IMG/VR virus record: IMGVR_UViG_3300020383_000017
Location: 1 to 33,199 of that record
Direction: 5' to 3' (one strand)
Origin: a virus
DNA: 33,199 nt
The translations under genes and the position numbers were made by a program. Positions 1-7,323 of this stretch are shown here, piece after piece; positions within the stretch are counted from its first letter, which is position 1; every line of letters begins with the position of its first letter. The notes below the pieces were generated by a model. It made no database searches. It was not told the DNA's origin and worked only from the letters and a program-made list of their open reading frames with translations.

Positions 1-1713
1 AACGCCCTTGCTGCGGTACAAGACCCGTTTGCTGAAGCATTCTTCCCAACTTACGTAATGTCTCCTGACAACGCAGGTGCTGAAGTATCTGTACAGCGTA
101 CCATGGTTTTCAATGAAGTTACTCGTTCTGCTACTGGCAGCATCACTAACTTCGGTAAAGTTAACCTAGTAGAAGCGGTTCAAGATGCAACTATTCTTGA
201 GAACCAAACTACTGCACTTGTTCCAGTTTACCTGGCTGACGACAGCCGCGCTGACTTCTTCGTAGACACAGACGTACTAGCACCTGTTGACACTAAAGTT
301 GACGGTGACGAGTTCAAGACTTCTGCACTTCGCGTAGACACGCAAATGGATCTGGTTTCTCTTGCAACTGGTCCTAACCGTATCAATGCACAGATCGACA
401 GCACTGATTCTATCGACGGTCGTGTTGAACTTAAGACTGTTTACGTTCTTGTTCGTGATGCAGCTAACCAAGCCGATTCATCTACTGGTGAATCTGACGT
501 TCTTGAGATCCAGGTTAAAGGTCTTCCACGTACTACTTTCCAGCCTGCTGCTGAAGGTGATAGCCGTGAAATGACACTAACGTTCTCTAACAACGCGGTA
601 TTGCTTGCTAACGACACTAAAGGTGTTGATGGTTCTGCTGCTGCTGCACTTAGCGGTCTTGGTGACAACGTTGCGTCTGTTGACCTTAAGCTTAACGGTA
701 CAATTAACGTTGAAACTGGTGCACTTGAAATCAATGCTTCACCTGTTCGCGTTAACGGTCTACACGACGCTAGCGGTACACCTATCTCTACTAGCACTGG
801 TGCTGGTAAGACTGCTATCGACAGCTTCTCTATGGAAGTTATCGGTTACAAATTGGACGCGCGTCTAACTAACGCTAACCGCCGTACTCGTGGTATCTTG
901 ATCGATCGCACTGAAGTTAAAGAGCGTTACACTGTACCACTAGGTGCACCTATCTCTGCACCTCAGCCTGTTCACGGTGCTAGCGACAGCGCTTCTGATC
1001 TACGTGCTCTTATTACAACTGCACGTACACGTACTTCAAACAACGCGGTAACTACTCTACTTAACTATGTAGATAGCCTTCGTTCAACTGTTGCACGTGC
1101 AAGCGCAACTGGTGCTGCTCCACAAGTACAAGGTATCGGTCGTCTTCTAGTGAAGCCTTACTTCCAAGAAGAAACTATCGATGCTAAAGCAGTGATCAAC
1201 TCTACCAAGTCTCATGAGAAAGCAGCTGACTTCTCTGCGGTACTAGTAGACGCCATTCGTCAAATAGCTTATAAGATGATGGATCGTTCTAACTACGCAG
1301 CAGCGCTAGAAATGGAAACTGGTGGTACTAGCGTTAAGCCTAAGTTGATCATCGGTACAGATAACGTTATCGCTCAGCACATCATGGTTTCTGGTGATGA
1401 ACGCACTGCAAGCATCGGTATGGACTTTGAAGTTGTATCTTCACCTGATTCTCGTATGAATGGTAAGATCGTTCTTGGTTTCGGTCGCGGTGCAAGCGGT
1501 AAGCCTGATGCACTTGGTTTTGGTACTCACTTCTACATGCCTGAGCTTACTAGCACAGCGCAAGTTTCACGTGACAATGCTACAACTAAAGAAACTCAGG
1601 TTCAACCACGTGACCTACACGTTCCACACCTACCAGTATTGGGTGTGATCAACGTGTCTAACATCGACGCAGTCTTCACTGACTACATCGGTGGTGTACC
1701 AACACGTAGCTAA
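1..1713 (+). CDS. Probable major capsid protein (5' truncated by window edge)
   Basis: The frame is open from base 1 (N A L A A V Q D P F ...), so the first in-frame ATG at 58 is internal and the gene starts left of the window. At least 570 residues are visible, ending ...GGVPTRS. It is rich in Ala, Thr, Val and Asp, with beta-rich segments and no membrane segment. Codon use is strikingly uniform (ACT, GTT, CTT, CGT, GGT, AAC), much more biased than in the neighbours, as expected for the most abundant virion protein. A stem-loop follows the stop. Size, composition, codon bias and closeness to a portal-like gene support major capsid protein. No diagnostic motif is visible, so another abundant virion or sheath-like protein is possible. 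Confidence 0.6.
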   Translation, partial: NALAAVQDPFAEAFFPTYVMSPDNAGAEVSVQRTMVFNEVTRSATGSITNFGKVNLVEAVQDATILENQTTALVPVYLADDSRADFFVDTDVLAPVDTKVDGDEFKTSALRVDTQMDLVSLATGPNRINAQIDSTDSIDGRVELKTVYVLVRDAANQADSSTGESDVLEIQVKGLPRTTFQPAAEGDSREMTLTFSNNAVLLANDTKGVDGSAAAALSGLGDNVASVDLKLNGTINVETGALEINASPVRVNGLHDASGTPISTSTGAGKTAIDSFSMEVIGYKLDARLTNANRRTRGILIDRTEVKERYTVPLGAPISAPQPVHGASDSASDLRALITTARTRTSNNAVTTLLNYVDSLRSTVARASATGAAPQVQGIGRLLVKPYFQEETIDAKAVINSTKSHEKAADFSAVLVDAIRQIAYKMMDRSNYAAALEMETGGTSVKPKLIIGTDNVIAQHIMVSGDERTASIGMDFEVVSSPDSRMNGKIVLGFGRGASGKPDALGFGTHFYMPELTSTAQVSRDNATTKETQVQPRDLHVPHLPVLGVINVSNIDAVFTDYIGGVPTRS

Positions 1714-1722
1714 GCCTACTTC

Positions 1723-1740
1723 GGGGAGGGTTTCCTCCCC
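1723..1740 (+). terminator. GC-rich stem-loop after the capsid-like gene
   Basis: GGGGAGG pairs perfectly with CCTCCCC around a GTTT loop, ten bases after the stop codon. No T-run follows (AACGCTTC). It could be a terminator for an abundant transcript or a 3'-end stabilising hairpin. Confidence 0.5.
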
Positions 1741-1845
1741 AACGCTTCATTAACAATCTGGTTAAAATGCGCTTGCGTATTACAAAACAAAAAAAGACAA
1801 TGCCGGTTTAATTACCGTTTTAAATATCACTTAGTGTGGTTAAGT
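1741..1845. other. AT-rich intergenic stretch, nothing clear
   Basis: This part of the 262-base gap between the capsid-like gene and the 1976 gene is A/T-rich. It holds a small CGGT...ACCG inverted repeat followed by four Ts (about 1803-1820) and a 14-codon ATG frame without a convincing ribosome-binding site. I cannot assign a function. Confidence 0.3.
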
Positions 1846-1893
1846 AACACCTGGGGACTTAAGGTTCCTGGGTGTTATGCCGTCTATGCCGTC
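1846..1893 (+). terminator. Stem-loop followed by TTATGCCGT motif (tandem copy)
   Basis: A 12-pair stem with some G-U pairs runs from AACACC (1846-1851) to GGTGTT (1871-1876). TTATGCCGT (1875-1883) overlaps its end, and a second TATGCCGTC follows at 1885-1893. No T-run is present. The same hairpin-plus-motif arrangement recurs at several other gene ends in the window, always in the sense of the gene just ended. Confidence 0.55.
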
Positions 1894-1910
1894 TCGACGA
1901 TACTTCAGAC

Positions 1911-1944
1911 CTACATTACTAGAGTGGTCTTTGCGCTAAGACCA
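1911..1944 (+). promoter_or_regulatory. CTACATTAC promoter-like element with leader hairpin
   Basis: CTACATTAC at 1911-1919 lies about 57 bases before the ATG at 1976. It is followed by an inverted repeat, TGGTCTT (1925-1931) pairing with AAGACCA (1938-1944). The same nine-base word occurs upstream of genes at 18268 and 23482. Its last eight bases, TACATTAC, differ by one from the early-promoter core TATATTAC known for phiKZ. Promoter activity is inferred. Confidence 0.4.
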
Positions 1945-1975
1945 TTAATAGGGTTAAGTTTAGAGAATACGCCAA

Positions 1976-3100
1976 ATGGACAAATCTAGGAAAAGGGGGC
2001 ATTTTACACGTATAAGATCAATGGAAGCGTATAAGGAAAATACGTATAGTCAGCCGCGACATGCAGCACTGCGTGTGACTGAAAGCTATTATAACTATAC
2101 AGGTAAGGTGCTATATCTCTCTCACCGTAACAACATTATGTTTCCTCTAACACTAGAGGATAAACACATGAACATCCCATCGGCTCATGTAGGTAAGCTT
2201 ATTGTCGAGCAAACCTTCTTAGTCGCCTATGACCGTGTGGATGAATTTATCAACCAGCTAATGATTGACGTAGAAGAAGATGTTAACAATCAACACTGCG
2301 AACAGCAGCGCGTTATCGAAGCTATTACATCAGGAGACCATATAGAGAAACATAAATCAGGATTAAAGTTTACTATCCGATACATCATTGGTGGTAGGGC
2401 GATCTCAGATCACCCTAAAGGACTTTACTTAACTAACCTAGACGTTTGTATTGGGTTAGACGGGAACGACGTTAGACATCCTTACTCTGGTAAGGACGCA
2501 ACCAGTATCTTCACTCAACATGAGAATGATAGAAAAGCATTACTACGAAGTAACTTTACAATCACGCTGATAGATAATGCCAAGCGGTTCGATTCACTGT
2601 ACATCAATATCCAAGGGGATGTGATGGAGATTAAACCTACCATGTCAGAAAGCCTTGAGGACGGCATCTGGATACATCGTAGCTCCCATACATCGCAAGC
2701 CGGTGAGATTAACGGTATCTTTGTCAATGGTCCTACCACAAGCCATTATGAAACGTTAGACTGTTTGAATCCAGATAACGTAGACGCGCCTATGATTTAC
2801 TACAACCCCCAGGAGTGTCTTACCTATGGGGATGAAGTTAAATTGTTGGAGAAGAAGTATCAGCTAGAGAAGCAACGGCTAGATAAAGAGGCAGCTGAAG
2901 CAGAAGAGCGTGCTAAACGTTTAGAAGAGTCACGTAAAGAACGTGATCATCAAAGGAAGATTGAGGAGTTGGAAAGAAAAGCAAAAGTAGATAGAATGAA
3001 GGATGAGCGTAGCGTTGGTGTGGAGATCCTTAAAATAGGCGGCGCATTAGTAACAGGCATCGGTATTGCATTGGCGGCAGTGGCTAAATTCCGAGACTAA
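1976..3100 (+). CDS. Unknown protein with coiled coil and C-terminal hydrophobic helix
   Basis: 374 residues. I do not recognise the family. Residues 1-280 look globular with mixed alpha/beta content. About residues 287-345 are a long charged Lys/Glu/Arg/Gln helix typical of a coiled coil. The C-terminus (about 349-370, ILKIGGALVTGIGIALAAV) is a single Gly/Ala-rich hydrophobic helix that could cross or touch a membrane, followed by KFRD. It sits between the capsid-like gene and the RNA-polymerase-like gene, after a hairpin-TTATGCCGT element and a CTACATTAC element, so it may head its own transcript. The ribosome-binding site is weak (AGAGAATACG). It could be a virion protein or a host-membrane-associated protein; the sequence does not decide. 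Confidence 0.75.
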   Translation: MDKSRKRGHFTRIRSMEAYKENTYSQPRHAALRVTESYYNYTGKVLYLSHRNNIMFPLTLEDKHMNIPSAHVGKLIVEQTFLVAYDRVDEFINQLMIDVEEDVNNQHCEQQRVIEAITSGDHIEKHKSGLKFTIRYIIGGRAISDHPKGLYLTNLDVCIGLDGNDVRHPYSGKDATSIFTQHENDRKALLRSNFTITLIDNAKRFDSLYINIQGDVMEIKPTMSESLEDGIWIHRSSHTSQAGEINGIFVNGPTTSHYETLDCLNPDNVDAPMIYYNPQECLTYGDEVKLLEKKYQLEKQRLDKEAAEAEERAKRLEESRKERDHQRKIEELERKAKVDRMKDERSVGVEILKIGGALVTGIGIALAAVAKFRD

Positions 3101-3156
3101 GCGTTAAGAATTACAGAGAACACTAACCCTATGGTGATGCTTAAAAAGAAGTGTCA

Positions 3157-3178
3157 TTATGTCCGAATGTAGACATAA
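3157..3178 (+). promoter_or_regulatory. Inverted repeat in leader of the RNAP-like gene
   Basis: TTATGTC (3157-3163) pairs with GACATAA (3172-3178) just before a strong GGAGG ribosome-binding site at about 3185. It could hide or expose the start region, or be the 3' signal of the preceding gene. Function is not known. Confidence 0.3.
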
Positions 3179-3197
3179 CTGATCGGAGGATGATCTA

Positions 3198-4814
3198 ATG
3201 GATCAATATTTATTTACACACATACACGAGCAACATGTGCCTAAGTTCAATCCCCTTTTGGCGGAAGGATTGGTCGTAGAGCAGATGCGTGGAGTCGAGG
3301 AATACATCGACCATGTGTGGAAATGTGCAGCAAGAAGCTTTCCAGAGGGATTTACGTACGATGGAGAGTACAAACGAGCGACACCAGAGCAGCAGTATAA
3401 CTACATGACGCGCAAGCGTTCATCGCGTGCTGAGTTTAATCTAGCACCTAGTGACTTCTACGCTGTTCAATTTAACTTCAGCTATCAAGGCCAGAAGTTA
3501 TTCCCACGTCTGTTACAACTTCCGTTTGTTGGACCAGGTGGTTTAATACGTGTAAATGGTTCTAAGTATGTTATCAATCCTGTCATGGTTGATAATCTTT
3601 TCTCTGTTGATGATGGTAAACTATTCGTTGCGTTAACACGTGACAAACTTACCTTTGAGAGGGTCACGCACAACCTGGTCATCGATGGTGTAAAAGAAAC
3701 CTTAAGTATCCCATGGAGTACTATTTACCATTTACGCCAGAAAGATAAAAACTCTAAGATTATCTACATGGGTGGACTCCGCCTAAATATGGTAAGTACC
3801 TTAGGTCATTATCTGTTTTGTAAATACGGGGTAACGGAAACCTTCAAACGTTTCTGCGGTATGGATGTAGTGGTGGGTGATCGTAACACGATTAACGAGC
3901 AAACCCACCCTAAGTCTGAATGGATGATTGTAGAGAGCTTACATTTACAGCCTATTAGCGTTAAGGGTAAGGGCTACAGACCTACTCAAATACGTGTAGC
4001 GTGTAAACGTGATCAACGCAGTCAGCTATCAGACAACCTACTTGCAACCTTCTTCTACTTAGCAGATCATTTTACTCAGCGTATTCGTCCGGAGTACATT
4101 GACGATACACGTTTATGGCGTGTGTTGATGGGACACGTTATCTTCAAGAGTAAAGTGAATGAAGGAAGGCTCTTAGAGGACATCGACGCTCACCTGGTGA
4201 GTCTAGATTACTACATTGATGGATTGGTACAGATGAACCTTGAGAAGGAAGGGGTAGAGTGTAAAGACATTTACGCACTATTTGCTTATATCATCGAAAC
4301 CATGAATGAGATTATAGTCACAACGGACGTTTCTAACCTATACGGTAAGAAGCTAACAACATTGAGATATATATTACTAGATGTGATAAAGGCTATATTC
4401 AATTTCACCTTCAAGTTAAACTCTAATAAAAATAAAACACTAACGAGTAAAGACATCGAAAAACTAATGGATAAGTATCTTAAGTTTGATACCATCCGTA
4501 AGATTAACACCGGCCATGGTGAAGTAAGTTCACTCTCTACCGCAGGTGATAACCTTATGTTTAAGATGACTAACAAAGTAGTGCCTCAGACCGATGCGAC
4601 TGGCTCTCGTAACGGTACGAAGACTAAACCATCTAGGTTACTGCATGCCTCGCTAGCAGAAGTATGTAGTTATGGTAATCAGCCTAGTTCCTGCCCAACA
4701 GGTCATGGCCAGATTAACCCTTACTTAAATGTAACACCTGATGGTGAGATTATACCTAATCCAGAGTTTGCCGATTTGATTGACTCAGTACAAGCTAAAA
4801 TTGCACGCACGTAA
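3198..4814 (+). CDS. Probable RNA polymerase beta subunit, N-terminal half (split msRNAP)
   Basis: 538 residues. Residues about 104-130 (LLQLPFVGPGG then LIRVNGSKYVI) resemble the beta-subunit stretch in which an 'IPLMT..GTFIINGTERVIVSQ' type motif follows the N-terminal lobe. Near the C-terminus (about 486-510) HASLAEV...SSCPTGHGQINPYL resembles the cellular '[22 protein letters not shown]' region close to the rifampicin pocket. The protein stops shortly after it, about where split phage beta subunits of the phiKZ type divide. The catalytic C-terminal half would be encoded elsewhere. Such proteins belong to virion or non-virion phage RNA polymerases; closeness to capsid genes is compatible with a virion enzyme but not proof. 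A GGAGG site eight bases before the ATG fixes the start. Homology is judged by eye from two motifs in the right order. Confidence 0.55.
   Translation: MDQYLFTHIHEQHVPKFNPLLAEGLVVEQMRGVEEYIDHVWKCAARSFPEGFTYDGEYKRATPEQQYNYMTRKRSSRAEFNLAPSDFYAVQFNFSYQGQKLFPRLLQLPFVGPGGLIRVNGSKYVINPVMVDNLFSVDDGKLFVALTRDKLTFERVTHNLVIDGVKETLSIPWSTIYHLRQKDKNSKIIYMGGLRLNMVSTLGHYLFCKYGVTETFKRFCGMDVVVGDRNTINEQTHPKSEWMIVESLHLQPISVKGKGYRPTQIRVACKRDQRSQLSDNLLATFFYLADHFTQRIRPEYIDDTRLWRVLMGHVIFKSKVNEGRLLEDIDAHLVSLDYYIDGLVQMNLEKEGVECKDIYALFAYIIETMNEIIVTTDVSNLYGKKLTTLRYILLDVIKAIFNFTFKLNSNKNKTLTSKDIEKLMDKYLKFDTIRKINTGHGEVSSLSTAGDNLMFKMTNKVVPQTDATGSRNGTKTKPSRLLHASLAEVCSYGNQPSSCPTGHGQINPYLNVTPDGEIIPNPEFADLIDSVQAKIART
4370..4377 (+). 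promoter_or_regulatory. Exact TATATTAC inside the RNAP-like gene
   Basis: This eight-base word equals the published phiKZ early-promoter core and lies within coding sequence, in a locally A/T-rich stretch. It may be chance or an internal start site. Confidence 0.15.
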
Positions 4815-4861
4815 CAATCAGACTGTAAACACACTACCGACAAAAAACAACGAGGTCTCTT

Positions 4862-6940
4862 ATGTACCCCGGTAATTTACCCTTTGATCCTAACGTACCT
4901 AATCAGCAGTTCTTTATTCAAGGACTGCCGTATTCAGTACCTGGTCGTAATCCCCCTAACGGATTCCCAATGCAGTTGGGTCCAGATGCATTTAGAATGA
5001 TGGACGGCTACCTACGCCATAACTTACAAGAGCAGGCAACACGTAATCCTCTGCGTGTGTTCTTGTATAATCAAATGGCGAACAACATGTATAACAACCA
5101 AGCATACGAGGATATGCTTATTTCATCTGGCGGCTTCTTAGAACTTGTAATGAGTTCAGGTAATCAAAACCTAGAAGGTGCTTGTCAGATGGTTGCCCAG
5201 AAAATGACAGGGATCTACGCATCGGTTAACGCAATACAGTTCCAACCGTTGCAGCAATTGGTGCAGGATCCAAACATCATCAATTCTGTACAGTCCACAC
5301 TTGCTGAGTTTGAACAATTGAAGCAGCAGATTATGCAGTTTCAAAATCAACAGCAAGGTGGTGGTCGTCAGTGGGGCAATCAAGGTGGTGGTTTTAACCA
5401 AGGTGGTTTTAATCAAGGCGGGGGCTATAACCAGGGCGGTGGCGATCGCTATGCCCCGCGTACAAGTGGATTTAACTCAACGAGTGGGTTCAATAGTCAG
5501 TCAAACTATCAGGGTAATAACTATGGCGGTATGAATAACGGTGGTTCATCGATGTTCACTAACCAGCGCACACCTGCTCGTTCGACAGTAGATACTGGTC
5601 GTCGTGGTGGATTGCACAACTACGAAGAAGTCGATGTGGGTAAGACGGATAAGAAACCAGCTACCAACACCGTAGAATCTTTTGGGCGTGGTCGCTGGGA
5701 TACCCCTGAGATTAAACCTGCTGAAGATGTGTCGTTTGACAATGAGTTATCGTCTAAGTACGACGCACCGCTATACTACACTGATCTAGCTGCCGGTATG
5801 AGTACATTACCTACTCTACCTGTTAACATTTTACACAACCCTAACACACACGAACGTATTTACTTACCGCACAAAGACGGTTACGTCGTGGAAGTCATTA
5901 AAGAAAAAGGTGAATTCATGGATTACGAACAGCACGAATTAGATAAAGCCCTTACTACTCAAAATCTAGGTAAGCCTAGTGGTTCTCCTCAAGGTGACGG
6001 ATGGGGGAACTACCATTACGTAAACGCCACAGCGACAATCCTATCGGATGAGGCTGAGGAGGATGAGATGGTCCCAGCAGTACAGCTTAACAATCTAATT
6101 GATGCGCATTCTGATCAACAAGCCGAGTTCTATTTGCGTCAAGCGTTGATCAGCAAGAACATCAAGATCCCTGAGGGCGCTATCTTGGAATTCCAATATC
6201 GTCAGTTAAAACCGATTGCTTATCGTGTTGATCGCGAAGGAGCAAATGATCTGGTTGCAGCAGAGACGATGGGTGATTTCATTAAGACTATGAACGGCTT
6301 AGATATGCCTGAGCGTTTCTGTGGTCAAATTGCTAATCGCGCTATCAGCATTATCAACGATGCACTTAACTACTCGCTGTCTATTGATTGGACTATAGAT
6401 GAGTTAGCTGACTTCGATGATCTATTAACTGAAATCGAAAATGAACACGGTGAGCGTACGCGCAAACTGTTTGAAGATAAAGTTAACGATCTACTATCGC
6501 TTATCTTCTCTGCTGTCCCTGCAGGTGATGTAAGTAACTATCTACAATCTACCTACGATGCTGAGCGTCTTAAAGACAACATTGTAGAATTGGCAGAAGC
6601 TACCGACTTATCGGGCTTTGTAGAAAACATCGAAGATACAGACATCTTAGATCTAACTAAAGAAGACTACGCTGTGGTATTCCTAGCAGACGTCATCTCT
6701 ATTACTCAGGTTCCTTGGAGCCTTAAAGAAATGGAGCTTAACATCTCTAAAGAAACACCTATTGCATCGGTTAAACAATCCGTTAATCCAACTGAGTTTA
6801 AAGTGTTAAAAGATCTATTCTCTCGCACAGGCGAGTTGAACGTACGTCATTATTTCATCGACACTATCGATGGGTACCGCCTAAAAGTACTGCCAGGTTG
6901 GCTAAGTAAAGACTACTACGCATTGGGACTGTGGGGATAA
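4862..6940 (+). CDS. Large protein with Gly/Asn/Gln-rich disordered domain, probable virion protein
   Basis: 692 residues, family not recognised. Residues 1-160 are Asn/Gln/Met-rich but look folded and helical. Residues about 161-234 are low complexity, with repeats of the type GGGFNQ/GGYNQGGG and then Ser/Asn/Gly-rich FNS..S repeats, like prion-like domains or the linkers of single-stranded DNA-binding proteins. Residues 240-692 are ordinary, acidic and alpha/beta-like, with a strongly acidic patch (DEAEEDEM) near 400. No catalytic motif is seen. It follows the RNAP-like gene by 47 bases with a weak GAGG site and is probably co-transcribed. Strong terminators lie after it. A structural or nucleic-acid-associated role, or a partner of the RNAP-like protein, is possible but inferred. 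Confidence 0.7.
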   Translation: MYPGNLPFDPNVPNQQFFIQGLPYSVPGRNPPNGFPMQLGPDAFRMMDGYLRHNLQEQATRNPLRVFLYNQMANNMYNNQAYEDMLISSGGFLELVMSSGNQNLEGACQMVAQKMTGIYASVNAIQFQPLQQLVQDPNIINSVQSTLAEFEQLKQQIMQFQNQQQGGGRQWGNQGGGFNQGGFNQGGGYNQGGGDRYAPRTSGFNSTSGFNSQSNYQGNNYGGMNNGGSSMFTNQRTPARSTVDTGRRGGLHNYEEVDVGKTDKKPATNTVESFGRGRWDTPEIKPAEDVSFDNELSSKYDAPLYYTDLAAGMSTLPTLPVNILHNPNTHERIYLPHKDGYVVEVIKEKGEFMDYEQHELDKALTTQNLGKPSGSPQGDGWGNYHYVNATATILSDEAEEDEMVPAVQLNNLIDAHSDQQAEFYLRQALISKNIKIPEGAILEFQYRQLKPIAYRVDREGANDLVAAETMGDFIKTMNGLDMPERFCGQIANRAISIINDALNYSLSIDWTIDELADFDDLLTEIENEHGERTRKLFEDKVNDLLSLIFSAVPAGDVSNYLQSTYDAERLKDNIVELAEATDLSGFVENIEDTDILDLTKEDYAVVFLADVISITQVPWSLKEMELNISKETPIASVKQSVNPTEFKVLKDLFSRTGELNVRHYFIDTIDGYRLKVLPGWLSKDYYALGLWG
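5375..5445 (+). repeat. Imperfect tandem repeat encoding G-G-F/Y-N-Q units
   Basis: Units like CAAGGTGGT, GGTTTTAAC and CAAGGCGGG repeat with synonymous variation. They encode four or more copies of (G)GGF/YNQ in the disordered segment of the 692-residue protein. Slippage in this tract could vary its length. Confidence 0.6.
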
Positions 6941-6957
6941 TAACCCACACGTCGCTA

Positions 6958-6992
6958 CCCCTTTAAAAGGGCGTCTGGTGTTAGGGCCAGAC
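6958..6992 (+). other. Two stacked inverted repeats before the terminator
   Basis: CCCTTT/AAAGGG (about 6959-6971) and GTCTGG (6973-6978) with CCAGAC (6987-6992) precede the strong terminator at 6998-7028. They lie in the 3' untranslated region of the 692-residue gene and may act as RNA-stabilising or processing structures. Confidence 0.4.
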
Positions 6993-6997
6993 ATTTT

Positions 6998-7028
6998 GGA
7001 GAGGGGGTTTTGCCCTCTCCATTTTTTT
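6998..7028 (+). terminator. Canonical rho-independent terminator
   Basis: GGAGAGGG (6998-7005) pairs with CCCTCTCC (7013-7020) and is followed by A and seven Ts. This is the clearest classical intrinsic terminator in the window; most other gene ends lack a T-run. Confidence 0.85.
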
Positions 7029-7058
7029 GTCTTCAATTATAAAAATAAGGAATGTCTC

Positions 7059-7259
7059 ATGTTCTCTAAACCCCGTATGGATGCTGCTCTAGTAGCAGCT
7101 ATGGCTTCTTCTTTTTCTAATGCTCCAATTACAGCTAAACGATGTAGTTCCGGTAGAGCCAGGTTAGAGGACGAGGCTGCTCGCAATAAACGCATTAAAG
7201 GACGTAAGCGTGCTAAAGTAGCAAGACAACAGCGACGTCGTAACCGTAAGTCCGATTAA
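7059..7259 (+). CDS. Small, very basic protein (nucleic-acid-binding-like)
   Basis: 66 residues starting MFSKPRMDAA. The ATG at 7059 is chosen because AAGGA lies seven bases upstream; upstream in-frame ATGs fall inside the preceding terminator. The N-terminus is Ala/Ser-rich. The second half is packed with Lys and Arg (KRIKGRKRAKVARQQRRRNRK), giving a very high pI. No known fold is recognised. Such proteins may condense or coat nucleic acid or bind acidic partners such as the acidic tail of the neighbouring portal-like protein; both ideas are inference. It ends convergently with the portal-like gene, with a shared stem-loop between them. Confidence 0.65.
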   Translation: MFSKPRMDAALVAAMASSFSNAPITAKRCSSGRARLEDEAARNKRIKGRKRAKVARQQRRRNRKSD

Positions 7260-7279
7260 AGCGCCTGTATCCCATTGTG

Positions 7280-7313
7280 ACGGCATAAAGTAGGGTAGGT
7301 GATCCTACCCTAC
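7280..7313 (-). terminator. Stem-loop plus TTATGCCGT, convergent gene ends
   Basis: A perfect 10-pair stem (7290-7299 with 7304-7313, loop TGAT) lies between convergent stops. On the minus strand it is followed, after one T, by TTATGCCGT (forward 7280-7288). On the plus strand it is followed by TTATGCGT at 7317-7324, a one-base-shorter version, so it may serve both genes. Confidence 0.6.
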
Positions 7314-7323
7314 AACTTATGCG

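Noticed and set aside
441-797. Antisense open frames within the capsid-like gene and similar shadows elsewhere
   Set aside because: They lie opposite strongly codon-biased real genes, lack ribosome-binding sites and have no recognisable protein features.
1768-1812. Short ATG frame of 14 codons in the gap after the capsid-like gene
   Set aside because: No ribosome-binding site, very short, low-complexity Lys-rich; no supporting evidence.
3120-3166. TTATGTCCG after a possible ACACT/AGTGT stem following the 1976 gene, as another hairpin-TTATGCCGT site
   Set aside because: The word needs an inserted base to match, the stem is only five pairs with a long loop, and TTATGTC also forms its own inverted repeat with GACATAA.
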